A DNA stretch of 64,000 nucleotides from Verrucomicrobiota bacterium (GTDB lineage: Bacteria > Verrucomicrobiota > Kiritimatiellia > CAIVKH01), in assembly GCA_024233345.1 (NCBI GenBank), contig JACKPT010000013.1, forward strand, positions 49,921-113,920, read 5' to 3'. Shown piece by piece: positions 53,526 through 63,807 of the stretch. A program made the translations under genes and the position numbers. The notes beneath the pieces were generated by a model. That model searched no databases and was not told the DNA's origin. It saw nothing but the letters and a program-made list of their open reading frames with translations. Position 1 is the first letter of the stretch; every line of letters starts with the position of its first letter.

Positions 53526-54545
53526 CTACTTCGCTCTTCGTCTTTCCTGATAAGGATCGAACTCCGGATTGTCTCGCAAATGCGCTGCTATGCGGTCATA
53601 TGCCGCCTGAGAATATCTTTGAATGTGACTCGTTTGGGAGGCCCTGACCGGCTGATGGTAGGTCGGATCTCCTTTTAGTCCAAGAGCAGCTATTGTTGCC
53701 GCCATGAAGTTCGAGTTCCGGTTCAGTTTGAGCGCGAGTTCCTTCGTCAAATACGGATAATCCGACTCGATGTCTGTCTTCTTGATCACCACCGGAAGCG
53801 ATGCGTCCCGTTTGCTGCCCTTCCGCAGCGTAAGGTCTGCCGTATAGTTGCGAGGGGCTTGAACCGGAATAATCCGCACCATGTCGGTGTTCTTGATAAA
53901 ATCACTGATCTGAAGATGCGGCATGATCCGCTTCTTGCGGCGGTATTGGGCTTCAAATTGATCCTGATTCATATACGTCGCGCCATCGAATCGAACGCCT
54001 CGCTCCAAAAGCCAAACAAGCGTCTTGTCGTGTTCACTCTTGCGGACGCGGGAGACAAGCTTCTGGATCTTGTCGGCGTAGGTCGTGAGGTTTGAAAAGG
54101 ACAAGGAAAGGAAATCGTCCTTCAGTTCCTTCGCGTGCGAGCGGAAGACCTTTATCGTGAGTTCCCGAAAGAACTTGCAGCAGAAGAAAAGCAGATGGTG
54201 CATGACTTCAGCGGGAACGTCCGGCAACAAATGGTGCACCGCCGCATTTCGGAGGGAAACGACCTGCTGAATACAGTCCTCTTGATTCTCGTCCAGAATC
54301 CGTTCATGTCTCAGCCGCGACACGGCGACTTCGGCGGAAATGGTGGTTCCCGGCCTGTCGCCCGCAATGGATTTGTGCGCACGGACAAGAACGGCTTTTG
54401 ACAACAATTCCCATGCGTTTGTCATCAGAATCAGTGTCGTCTCGTTCCGATACGGTTGATGCACGCTGTTGAATGAATCTACAGCGCCCTCAAGGGCATG
54501 AATCGCCTTTTCAAGAAGGCGGAGGTATTCCCGTTTAAGTTTCAT
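53526..54545 (-). CDS. DUF3644 protein with HEPN RNxxxH motif
   Basis: This 339-residue protein has an N-terminal all-helical region of the DUF3644 kind (LILMTNAWELLSKAVLVRA) that contains R99-N100-AAV-H104, the RNxxxH active-site motif of HEPN ribonucleases. The C-terminal third (YPYLTKELALKLNRNS; LGLKGDPTYHQP) looks like a small HTH-type domain. Its ATG overlaps the res stop by 4 nt, so it is coupled to the type III genes. A defence effector role is inference. Confidence 0.7.
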   Translation of the reverse strand: MKLKREYLRLLEKAIHALEGAVDSFNSVHQPYRNETTLILMTNAWELLSKAVLVRAHKSIAGDRPGTTISAEVAVSRLRHERILDENQEDCIQQVVSLRNAAVHHLLPDVPAEVMHHLLFFCCKFFRELTIKVFRSHAKELKDDFLSLSFSNLTTYADKIQKLVSRVRKSEHDKTLVWLLERGVRFDGATYMNQDQFEAQYRRKKRIMPHLQISDFIKNTDMVRIIPVQAPRNYTADLTLRKGSKRDASLPVVIKKTDIESDYPYLTKELALKLNRNSNFMAATIAALGLKGDPTYHQPVRASQTSHIQRYSQAAYDRIAAHLRDNPEFDPYQERRRAK

Positions 54546-57529
54546 GCTGTCGTGAGCGCCTCTGCCGCATTCGTCACCGTCTTGAAGTCAACGCCCAGAG
54601 TCTGGAAGTGCTTCTTGCCGCACTTGATCTTCTGGTTTTCCGACGAGCGCCGCTTGTCGTCATCGAGACTGCTCTTGGTCTCGCGCACGAGGTAAACTTT
54701 GTTGTCCTGCTCGGCGACGATGGCCCAATCCGGGTTGTAGTCGCCGATGGGAGTCTTGACGACAAACCAGCGCGGCAACTTGACGAACAAGCGGACGTTC
54801 TCCATCCCGTCCAGTTGCCGGGCAAATTCGCGCTCCACTTCCGAATCGTAAGGGATGTAGTCGAACAGGGTCTTGTCCTTGCTCTGCACGGCGTACAGGT
54901 TGGCAAGATAGGATTCGACTTCCTCCTCCTCGAACAGGCGCATTTCGTATTCCTGCCCGGCAATTCTCTCGTACTTGATCCCGTCCACAATCATGCCGTG
55001 CAAAGTTCGGTTGATGTGCTTGGCGACCTCGGTCATGAATGCCTGCGCGTTGACCGGGAAGTCCTGAAGCCTGTTTGAGGCTTTCAGGATTCGAACAAGC
55101 GTGCCGGGTCAGTTCGGTTTCACGCTGCAAGAAGGCCAGGATGTCGGGAAGAGCCTTGGCTTTCGGCGCTTCAACGAATTTTGCCTCCAAGACACGACCG
55201 CCCTGAATACCGGCCTGGGTGACTTCAAGTTCTTCGCGGGTTGTGGAGATCGTAACCGGCCGGATGGCCTCCATATCCTTGATCGCGAGGGATGCTCGTT
55301 TGACAAGCTCTTCGGTGTCGAATTCCACCGAATAGGAAGTCTTCTTGTTTATTCGCTCCCACAAAGCCTTGAAGTCGTCAGTCAGTGCGACTTCCTTCTT
55401 AAAGCGCAACGGCTGGCGCTTGCGTGCATCAACAATGCGGTTCTTGAAGATGTACTTCCGCATTTCGTCAAGGATCGCCCCTTCAACGCCTCGTGTTCAG
55501 GGGCAATTTCCAGGATGAACCCCTCGCGGGCCGGATCGAACTTGTCTTGGATGTCGCCCTGATCGTCCAAGTAGCCTTTGGCCTTGAGGTCTTCCCATAT
55601 CTGCACGGAAACATCTTGCCCGATGGGTTTCTCCTCTTCGCCTTCCTTCACCGGCCTGACCAGACGCGAGAAGGCCGTCTTCTCGATGCGTCCGAACTTG
55701 ATTTGGCAATCCCGCTCAATGTCGGCTTGTAGTCCGCTGGCGTATTCCTCGAAGCTCTCCCCGGCGATGACCGTCAGCCGGTTAATCGTATCGTCATAGA
55801 CGCGCTCCCCGTCCTTGTTCACCGGCAAGCGGAGCCCGCGTCCGATGGTTTGACGGCGCTCGCGCTCGGTTCCCATTTCCCGGAGACTGCAAAGCTGGAA
55901 GACGTTCGGATTGTCCCATCCTTCTTTCAGCGCCGAATGACTGAAGATGAACCGAAGTGGCTCTTCCGGGGAAAGCAGTCGTTCCTTGTCCCGCATGATC
56001 AGATTGTAGGTGTCTTCGTCGTCCTTGGTGTCGCCCCGCGTATCCTTGACCACGCCCTTCTTGTCTGTGGAGAAATAGCCGTTGTGCAGGGATTCAACGG
56101 GGTAAGGAAGAACGCCCTTGTAGAGCGGCTTGGCGGTGAGTTCCGCAAAGGCTTCCTCGAACCACAGCGCAATTCGGCCCTTTTGGGGCGTTCCATCGTC
56201 GGCGTAGGTTCGGTAATTCGAGACGCGGTCAATGAAGATGAGGGATAGGACCTTCACGCCCTTGTCCTTCATCTTGATTTCCTTCTGAAGGTGTCTTTCG
56301 ATGGTCTCGCGGATTTGCGCCTTCATGACCTCTTCGGACATGCCGCCCTCTTCTTGGCCAAGCCGAATCATCCTGCCGTTGTTGAATTCGATATGCTCCA
56401 AGCCCGGCTCTGCGCTGATGTTCGCGATAATGAACCCATGCTGATACTCGGGCCGCGCCGTGTTCCGGGGCGGTTGGTTGGCGCGCTCGTAAAGGTCGTC
56501 GCCCTGTTTCACTTTGAACGTCTTGACCTTGGGACCTTGGGGCGTGTCCACGTTCACGGTGACTTTCGCATGAGGCGTTTTGGCGTCCTTGTCGTAATCC
56601 ACCTTGTCCAGCCGGACAAAAACACCGTTGAAGTCGTCATCGGCGCGCACGGATGAAACCTCGATCCGCTTCACGAGCCGGAGATCGTAGGCTTTGATCG
56701 GGTCCAGCTTGTACAGGAGGTTGTAAGGGTTGATATGCGTCGCCGAATACCGGAAACAGGCAAGCGGATTCAACTGCTCGATCGCCTTGCGCGATTTCGG
56801 GGTGTTGTCCACGCTTTGCGGCTCATCAATGATCACAATCGGGTTTGCCGCCTGGATAAACTCGATGGGCCGCCGCCCGGACATGGCGTCCCTCTCCTGG
56901 TGAATGATGTTGGACGCGTCGCCCTCGTCGCGCAAGAAGGCCTGCACGTTGATGACCATGACTTGAATCTGGTTGCTCGTGGCAAACTGCCGGACCTTCC
57001 CCAACTTCTTCGAGTCATAGACGAAATAGTCGAACGGTACGTTGTTGAAGATAGCGCCGAAATGGTCCTTGGTGATCTCAATGCTCTTCAGCACGCCTTC
57101 CCGGATCGCCACACTGGGCACCACAATGATGAACTTCTTGAAACCGTACTTCGCGTTCAGGTCGAAAATGGACCGCAAATAGACATACGTCTTTCCTGTT
57201 CCGGTCTCCATTTCAACGGAGAAATTCGGGAAGGAATAGACCGTTGTTTTCGGATCATCCGCCTCGGCCTTTATCAGGTAATCCTCAAGCAGTTTGGCCG
57301 ACTTCGGAATGTCGTTCCCTTCCTGAACCCGCCGCACGTTCTCCAGGATGCGTTCACGGCTGATCGTGGCAGGATTCGAAAGCCCGACCTCCTTGAAGAG
57401 CTCGGTGTCGAACGTCTGGAACGCGGTGGCATAGTCCGTCTGCGCGGCAGGCTGGCCCTCGAAGACAGCAACGGCGGCTTTGATCGCCTCATGCTGATAC
57501 GGGAGGTTGGCATCGAATTTGAGTTTCAT
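54542..57529 (-). pseudogene. res: Type III restriction enzyme Res subunit, broken by two indels
   Basis: The helicase part reads from the ATG at 57529 (strong AGGAGG upstream): METGTGKTYVYL (Walker A), IIDEPQSVD (Walker B) and GRGLRLPV (motif VI). The frame is lost at 55478-55481 (GGGG on the minus strand; one G short), resumes as DEMRKYIFKNRIVDAR, and is lost again near 55110 (two bases short of RHTLVRIL). The last frame carries the nuclease PD-ExK residues (NPDWAIV, VRETKSS). It would form a complex with Mod. Sequencing error is possible. Confidence 0.85.
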
Positions 57530-57546
57530 CGTCTGCACCTCCTTTC

Positions 57547-59594
57547 CTAGACCGTGCGGAACACGATTCCGGCTTCCTTGTCCTTGCCCTGGCTTCGCGC
57601 CTTGAATGTCTGAACCGCGTTGGCCTTGAGTTGATCGTTGGCCTTGAAGCCCTCATCCAGGCAGATGACCTGCAGACGGATCGGCATCGGCCATCGCCTT
57701 GATCAGTTCCTTCGTGATTTCGCGTTCCAGACAGATCAGGAGCGCGCCGTCGGCAACGGAGAAGACGTCCTTCCCGGCCATCTGAACTTTCTCGACCTTG
57801 GTCGTCAGCGGGAACCCGGCCTTCAAGAGCAGTTCGTACAGGATGTCTTCCTGGCCCGCGTTCGGGTCAATGTGCTGCTTCGTGGAGTTCAAGCTGTTTG
57901 GCAATGGCTTCCGGGCGCTTTCGCGGCCTGCTCGCTGTCCCAGACCTTGAAGTTGGAGCGGGCGAGCTTGTACACGCGGAAGCCGCGATCCTGTTTCTTG
58001 CCGCCTTCCAGATCGAGCTTGCCCGCATCCTCGTCGTTCAGCTTCTTGATCACTCGCCGGATGCGCTCTTTGCCGATGTCCGCGATCGTCTTGCATCCCG
58101 CCTTGAACGCCTCCGACTTCGTCGCACGGCTCCGGCAATTGCACCATGATGAACTTCCGATTGCCCGCCGTCCTTTTTGTTCAGGTCAAGCACCGCGTGG
58201 GCTGTCGTGCAGGAGCCGGAGAAGAAATCGAGATCGAGTCACTGCTGTCAGTCGATGATGCATTCGCATCAGATGGCAAGAAGAGCTGCAGGCGGTTTCG
58301 GAAAGCTAAACACCTCCCGCCGTCCCAAACAGCCTCATGATCAGCTTTGGCCTGGAAGACATCTTCGATTATGCCCACCATGCCTTGCTCTCTTTGTCGT
58401 GACATGTCTTGCATGAATTTTTCTCCAGATAATCTTCTCGATTGCTTGCCAAATACCGTCCAACAGCCTTGAATCTCCATGAAACGCCAAGTACATATTC
58501 AGCCCTCATCCTTTGCCTTTCGACAAGTCTTTTCTGACTTGTTCCAGCTGATCGCTTCTCCCGATGCAAAGCTTCATTCGACTTCCGTCTGGTGCCAATA
58601 ATCGCAAAGTGCTACGATTCTTCATGTTCCCGTGGCTTTTGTCGTCCGCCCTTTCATGGCGTGCATATGATACCGATGCCCAAATACCCATTTGTTGGAT
58701 CACTTCGTCCGTTTGTGTAACTGCTATCATATTGCGGTGATCAGAATCCAGGTATTTCGCGAAGCTAGCCTTCACCATTTAGCACGTCAGAGTTTTGCAT
58801 AGACAAGTACATATTCTGATCTTATGCACCATCGCTTCTCTTTGTGTCATCGTCTCCGCGTACTGTCCAGGTGTTCTCGGTCTTCCACATAACGTTCTGC
58901 CACGAAAACATTCTCGCCGAATACCATCATCGCAAGCTTAGGACTTCGCAGGTTTTGCCCATTCGCCGTCGTCAATACGACGATGAAAATCACCCCGTCT
59001 TCGCGCAGGAGGTTCTGCCAGATACAGCCGTGGCAGCATCATGTTCAGCCACTTGGAATGGAAGCGCCTTCAGCTTCGGTGTTCGTGGAGAACTTCCGCC
59101 CTCAGCATCCACCTGCCCGGTGTAGGCGAGAGGTAGGTGTCCAAGGTCTCCGCGTACTTGTCCGGGTAGATGAACTCCTTGCCGGTGTTGTACGGCGGGT
59201 CAATGTAGATCATCTTGACCTTGCCGTAGTAGGCCTTCTGGAGGAGCTTCAGGACTTCAAGGTTGTCGCCCTCAATGAAGAGGTTTTCGGTAGTGTCGAA
59301 GTTGACGGATTCTTCCCGACATGGTTTCAAGGTTGCGATGCTGGGTTGCTGGATGATCTTGAGGCATTCGTTTTTGCCCGGCCAGGTCATGCCGTAGCGT
59401 TCCTTCTGGTTCTCCAAGACCTCCGAGAAGGTGCCAAGCACGGCCTTGAGCTTCTCGAAATCCACGGCGCGCGTCAGTTGTCCGTCTGGGGTCCGGGTCT
59501 CGGTGATGACCTCCGGGAACATCTGCGCCATTTGCTGGCGCTTGTCCTCGGCCACGTCCATTGATTTCAGTTCCGCTTTCTCGGGTTCGCTCAT
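57547..59594 (-). pseudogene. mod: Type III DNA methyltransferase Mod subunit, many frameshifts
   Basis: A good start (GGAAAGGA, ATG at 59594) leads to 150 intact codons with the catalytic motif IDPPYNTGKEFIYPDKYAET. From about 59130 onward the frame breaks repeatedly. Pieces in different frames spell KWLNMMLPRLYLA, NLLREDGVIFI, EYVLVYAK, DFFSGSCTTAHAVLDLNKKD (SAM motif), KTIADIGKERIRRVIKKLND and KANDQLKANAVQTFKARSQG, in Mod order, to a TAG at 57547. At least eight small indels are needed to rebuild it. The adenine methyltransferase is therefore probably inactive. Confidence 0.8.
58488..58816. repeat. AT-richer segment bounded by a 13-bp direct repeat inside mod
   Basis: CAAGTACATATTC occurs at 58488-58500 and 58804-58816. 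The enclosed 300 bp is visibly less GC-rich than the rest and encodes, on the minus strand, a 90-residue frame (58506-58778, YLDSDHRNMIAVTQTDEV...) that I do not recognise. It may be an insertion or duplication in the target-recognition region of mod. Confidence 0.4.
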
Positions 59595-59634
59595 GGCATC
59601 AGTCCTTTCCTTGCACTCTCAGTTGCATGGCGGG

Positions 59635-62496
59635 TCATCGCACCGCCCATTCAATTTCAAAAAGCGCTTTCTCTGTAATGGTCTGCTTCAGGCGCGCCTC
59701 GACGGCATCTATGAGCACGTCTTTTCGGGATTCAATCTGCTTCGCGGCTTCGTCGTAACCCCGCCAAGCCTCGTCGCGTTTCTTGTCCAGCGCCTTCAGC
59801 TTCTTCTGCATCTCAATTTTGTCCGGGAGACTGCTGGACTGCCGAACTTGTTTCTTCAATTCCTTGATTTCGTCGTCGAGTTCCTTCAAATCCGTCTTCA
59901 GCGTGGTGCGCCGGTCTTCCGCCCAGTGGTCCAGTTTCTCCATTTCTTCATCGAAGAAAACGGCGTTGCGGGTCCCGATTTCATTCAGAATAGCCGCCTT
60001 CCGTGCTTCGGTGAGGCCGCAAAGTTTCTTGTGCGGTGCGCCGGAGTGTGCGGCAGCGCCTTGTAGTGTCGCAGGAAGGGAAAACAGGCGCTGGCATTGT
60101 TCGTCGTCCAGCGGCGCACCATCTGCGGTGGTGGCCGCGAAGATCAAGTAGTCCTCGGCGTCGAGGGCATCCACGGTCAGGCGCGTCAACATCAATACGC
60201 CGCGCTTCCCGACCAGCGATTCAAGAATGGACACTTTCGTTTTGTGTCCGGTGTAGTCGAAGACAAGGGCGGCGGAATCCAAGGTCCGGTCTGCGGCCAT
60301 TTTCAGAATGTGCTGCGCCAACGGATGGCCGATTCGGTAGATATGGGCGTTTTCAATGTCGCGGCCCATTTCATAGGGGCCAAGTGGAAGCGTGAGCCGG
60401 TCGAACGGAATCCGTTTGAGCATGAACGCATGGCGGCCATCGTAAAACTCGGCAAAAGGAGCCAACGCGTACTGCGTGAGTTCCCATAGCAGGGTTTCGT
60501 ATTTGTTCAGGTAGTTGCGGCTTTCCCGGAGGTTCACGCGAAGCTTCTCGTGGACTTCTTCGTCGAAGTTCTCCAACAGTTTGCGGCGGGTGCCTTGGAT
60601 GTTCTCGTCGATCTGGGTGCTCAGGTCGGCTTGGAGTTGATCGAATGAGCGCTGGATTTCGTCCGGTGTCCGGCAGTTCTGGTAAATGGCAACGATGCGC
60701 TTCTCCAGGTCCACGCCGGACTCGATACTGCCCAGCACTTCGTCACTCGCGCCGAAGACGCCGCTGAAAAGCTGGAACTTCTCGGCCAGGAGTTCATAAA
60801 CGCGCTGGTCGGCGGCATTCTTCTTATTGAGGAAATTGACGACAACAACGTCATGCTTCTGGCCGTAGCGGTGGCAACGCCCGATGCGTTGCTCGATGCG
60901 CTGAGGGTTCCAAGGCAGGTCGTAGTTGACGACCAGAGAGCAGAACTGAAGGTTAATGCCCTCGGCGGCGGCTTCAGTGGCAATCATGATTTCGGCGTTG
61001 TCTCGAAAGAAGTCAACAAGGGCGGAACGAAGGTCCGCCGTCCGTGAGCCTGAAACACGGTCGGAGTCCGCGTGTCGTTCCTTCCAGTTCGCATAGATGG
61101 CGCGGGAGCCGGGATCATTGTTTGAGCCATTGAACAGGACCAGCTTGTCGGCGTAACCGTGGGCTTCAAGAATGCGGACAAGATACGATTGCGTTCTGCG
61201 CGATTCGGTGAAGATTACGGCCTTCCGCGGTGCGCCCAAGGACGTGGCTTTCTGGAATCCGATCTTGAGCGCCTTGATCAGCGCGCCACCCTTGGCGTTC
61301 TCGGCAATGGAAACGGCAAGGTCTCGAAAAGCCTCAAGGTCTTTGATCTCCGCTTGAATCGCCGCAATATCGGCTTCCGTGAGTAGCTCCTGTGCTTCCT
61401 CGTCGCCATTCCATTCGTCTTGGAGTTCTTCGAGAGATTCAAAATCCTCGGCCAATTCTGCCTCGGCCTCCTCCTGGGCCTGTTCGTTGTCCCGCAGTCT
61501 CGCGTTCAGTTTGCGGGCCAAAGCGTCCAGTGCCCCGGCGATGGCGAACGTTGAAGAGGCTAGGAGTTTTCGCAGGACCAGAGTCATCAGCGTTCGTTGA
61601 CTGGCCGGTAGCGCTTGTAGGTTCTCGCGCCGTAGATACTCGGAAACCATGTCGTAGAGGGTTTGCTCCTCCGGCGTCGGAACGAATTCCTGAGTGATCG
61701 GAATGCGGTTGGTGTACTTGATGTACTCCAGAACTTGGCGGCGAAGTGTGCGTTTGCAGATCGGCGCAAGCCGGGTCTTCAATTCCGCGTAGGTATCCTG
61801 ATTTGTGAGCCGCGCATACTGCGCCCGGAAGCTCTTCATATCGCCAAAGGCGTAGTCGTCAACGAAACTGACAAGCCCGTAGAGCTCCAAGAGAGAGTTT
61901 TGCAGGGGCGTAGCCGTGAGCAGGATTTTCGGCGTTCCTTGCAGAACCTCTTTCAGAGTTCGGGCAATCTTGTTTGACGGTTTGTAGACGTTTCTCAAGC
62001 GATGCGCTTCGTCAATGACAACGAGGTCCCACTTTACGCCGATGAGGAAATCGGACTTGTTCCGGGCGAAATGGTAAGAGCAAATGACAATATCTTTGTG
62101 CTCAAAGGGATTCTTCTTGCCATGTTTCAGGGCTGAATTGAAGGTGCTGGCTTCGAGGATGTGCGACTGAAGGAAGAACTTGTCGAGGAGCTCCTGATTC
62201 CACTGCTTGCGCAGACTGGACGGCACGATGATCAGAATCTTGCGCTTCCTTTCCGCCCAGCGCTGGGAAATCACGATGCCAGCTTCAATCGTCTTCCCAA
62301 GGCCGACTTCGTCGGCGAGGATCGCGCCCATTGACAAGGGGGACTTGAACGCGAAGAGAGCCGCTTCCACTTGATGGGGATTCAGGTCAACCTGGGCGTC
62401 AATCAAGGATGCAGCGAGCTTCTCGACGCTGTCCGATGAACAGCGTTTGGTTAGCTCGTGAGCGTAATACTTCGCGTGGTAATCCGTTATCTGCAT
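59635..62496 (-). CDS. SNF2-family helicase of the defence operon
   Basis: This 953-residue protein has the SNF2 core ILADEVGLGKTIEAGIV, VVIDEAHRLRN, LLTATPLQNS, and the C-lobe TEAAAEGINLQFCSLVVNYD with QRIGRCHRYGQKHDV, of the RapA/DISARM-DrmD-like type. A long coiled-coil C-terminus follows (LKELDDEIKELKKQVRQ). The gene is intact, unlike the neighbouring mod and res. It starts 6 bp after the HTH gene and precedes mod by 40 bp, so all are one operon. Confidence 0.9.
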   Translation of the reverse strand: MQITDYHAKYYAHELTKRCSSDSVEKLAASLIDAQVDLNPHQVEAALFAFKSPLSMGAILADEVGLGKTIEAGIVISQRWAERKRKILIIVPSSLRKQWNQELLDKFFLQSHILEASTFNSALKHGKKNPFEHKDIVICSYHFARNKSDFLIGVKWDLVVIDEAHRLRNVYKPSNKIARTLKEVLQGTPKILLTATPLQNSLLELYGLVSFVDDYAFGDMKSFRAQYARLTNQDTYAELKTRLAPICKRTLRRQVLEYIKYTNRIPITQEFVPTPEEQTLYDMVSEYLRRENLQALPASQRTLMTLVLRKLLASSTFAIAGALDALARKLNARLRDNEQAQEEAEAELAEDFESLEELQDEWNGDEEAQELLTEADIAAIQAEIKDLEAFRDLAVSIAENAKGGALIKALKIGFQKATSLGAPRKAVIFTESRRTQSYLVRILEAHGYADKLVLFNGSNNDPGSRAIYANWKERHADSDRVSGSRTADLRSALVDFFRDNAEIMIATEAAAEGINLQFCSLVVNYDLPWNPQRIEQRIGRCHRYGQKHDVVVVNFLNKKNAADQRVYELLAEKFQLFSGVFGASDEVLGSIESGVDLEKRIVAIYQNCRTPDEIQRSFDQLQADLSTQIDENIQGTRRKLLENFDEEVHEKLRVNLRESRNYLNKYETLLWELTQYALAPFAEFYDGRHAFMLKRIPFDRLTLPLGPYEMGRDIENAHIYRIGHPLAQHILKMAADRTLDSAALVFDYTGHKTKVSILESLVGKRGVLMLTRLTVDALDAEDYLIFAATTADGAPLDDEQCQRLFSLPATLQGAAAHSGAPHKKLCGLTEARKAAILNEIGTRNAVFFDEEMEKLDHWAEDRRTTLKTDLKELDDEIKELKKQVRQSSSLPDKIEMQKKLKALDKKRDEAWRGYDEAAKQIESRKDVLIDAVEARLKQTITEKALFEIEWAVR

Positions 62497-62502
62497 CTGT
62501 CG

Positions 62503-62703
62503 TCACTTGTCATCGTTGTTCTCTGCCGCCTTCCCAGCCCGAACCCAGTCATTGACCTCAGACACTTGGAACTTCCACAAGCGTCCGACCTTGTGGGCGG
62601 GAAGCTTCTTCCGCTCGATCCACTTGTAAACCGTGTCAGGGTTCACGCCCAGATGCGCGGCTATCTCGTCAACTGACAACCACCGTTCTTGTTGCATGGT
62701 CAT
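62503..62703 (-). CDS. Excisionase/MerR-like HTH protein
   Basis: This 66-residue protein is a single HTH_17-type domain: WLSVDEIAAHLGVNPDTVYK, WIERKKLPAHKVGRLWKF and VSEVNDWVRAG. Such proteins head many restriction and DISARM-like operons and also serve as excisionases. The frame is open far upstream but the ATG at 62703 fits the domain exactly. It is the first gene of the defence operon. Confidence 0.85.
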   Translation of the reverse strand: MTMQQERWLSVDEIAAHLGVNPDTVYKWIERKKLPAHKVGRLWKFQVSEVNDWVRAGKAAENNDDK

Positions 62704-63540
62704 TCCTGCTCTGTGTCCATGCCGGGACATGCCCGGCCAATATGTTGAAAACGGTTCGCACGATAGCAGGATCTGTCCAGAGAAGCCAGTTGAAACACAA
62801 AAGAAGCGGAGCAAAGCGAAAAAGAAACATGTTCGCAAGTGCCCCACTTCCCTTCCGGCACTTGCGGGCATGTTTCTACCGCATCCCGTCTTCAGGCAAG
62901 CAGGCAACGTGACAGCTTTGCTGGCGCGGTGCCTGGCTGCCAGCGCGCGGGACTCTTTGGGGTGGGCGTCCCGCGCGCAAGGGTCCGGTGGGTGGTCTTT
63001 GAAGAGCGAAGCCAGCGGCGCCCCGGAAGAGGCGTAGCGCGCGCTCCGTGGAGGGCCAGAGACACCGGGCGTTTGCCAAAGGCAAACGAGCCCGCTTGCC
63101 TGCATAGCATAGCGGGCGACCGGTGTTCTGGCCCGGAACGGAGAAACAAGCGCGCTTAGCCTCGGAGGGGCGTTGCTGGCGAAGCGATGGGCAAAAGGGG
63201 TCTGATTGATAGATTGTATTCGGAGATTGGAAAACAAATCCGCGGAGCGCCGAAGGCGCGACCCCAGCGACGGCCCGCGAAGCGGAAGCCGGAGCGGTGC
63301 CGGGCGCGAGAACAAGAAGAGCGCCCGGCAGGTCTTGCCGCCGAAGAGGCAAATGGCCGCGACGTTTGCACCGTAGGCGCACACTCGGGGCGAATTGCCC
63401 GGCGGCTTTGGGGACCGCGTTTGAAGTGACGGCTTTCGACGGGTGGAGTGTGCGGAGCCCGGCGAAAACGGCACTTGAAACGCGGTCGGGGTAGAAGTCA
63501 AGGAGTCCCGAATCGTCGGCGACTTGGGGACGAGACCACA

Positions 63541-63590
63541 TTTTCCAATGATTGGAAGAATTCCAGGCGGATTTTCCAGACATTGGAAAA
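63541..63590. repeat. Two TTCCA-ATTGGAA quasi-palindromes
   Basis: TTCCAATGATTGGAA (63543-63557) is a perfect dyad around one base. TTTTCCAGACATTGGAAAA (63572-63590) is a close copy. They could be a dispersed repeat family or protein-binding sites. Confidence 0.45.
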
Positions 63591-63807
63591 AACGCGTCAG
63601 CGGCCAAGCCGCGAGAAGCCGCGACGTTCAGGAGCGGCAAAGCGGCGCACTAAGCAAGCGGCGCGGTCGTTCAGACCGCGCGGCTTGCGCTCTTTTCTTG
63701 AGCGGCGGGCCCTGCGGCGTAGCCGCACGACTCGCGGTACGTTCTGCCGCTACCGCATTTCTTCTCTTCGCGCGCGCCCCCACTCGGAGCCCGCCAAAGG
63801 CGGGCGG

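Noticed and set aside
53113..53678. Several overlapping frames of 80-125 codons right of the inverted repeat
   Set aside because: They have repeat-driven composition, no ribosome-binding sites and no family features, and they lie in the flanking repeat.
62704..63501. A long N-terminal extension of the excisionase-like HTH frame
   Set aside because: The extension is Arg/Ala/Ser-rich and reads through hairpin-rich GC repeats. The HTH domain is complete from the ATG at 62703.
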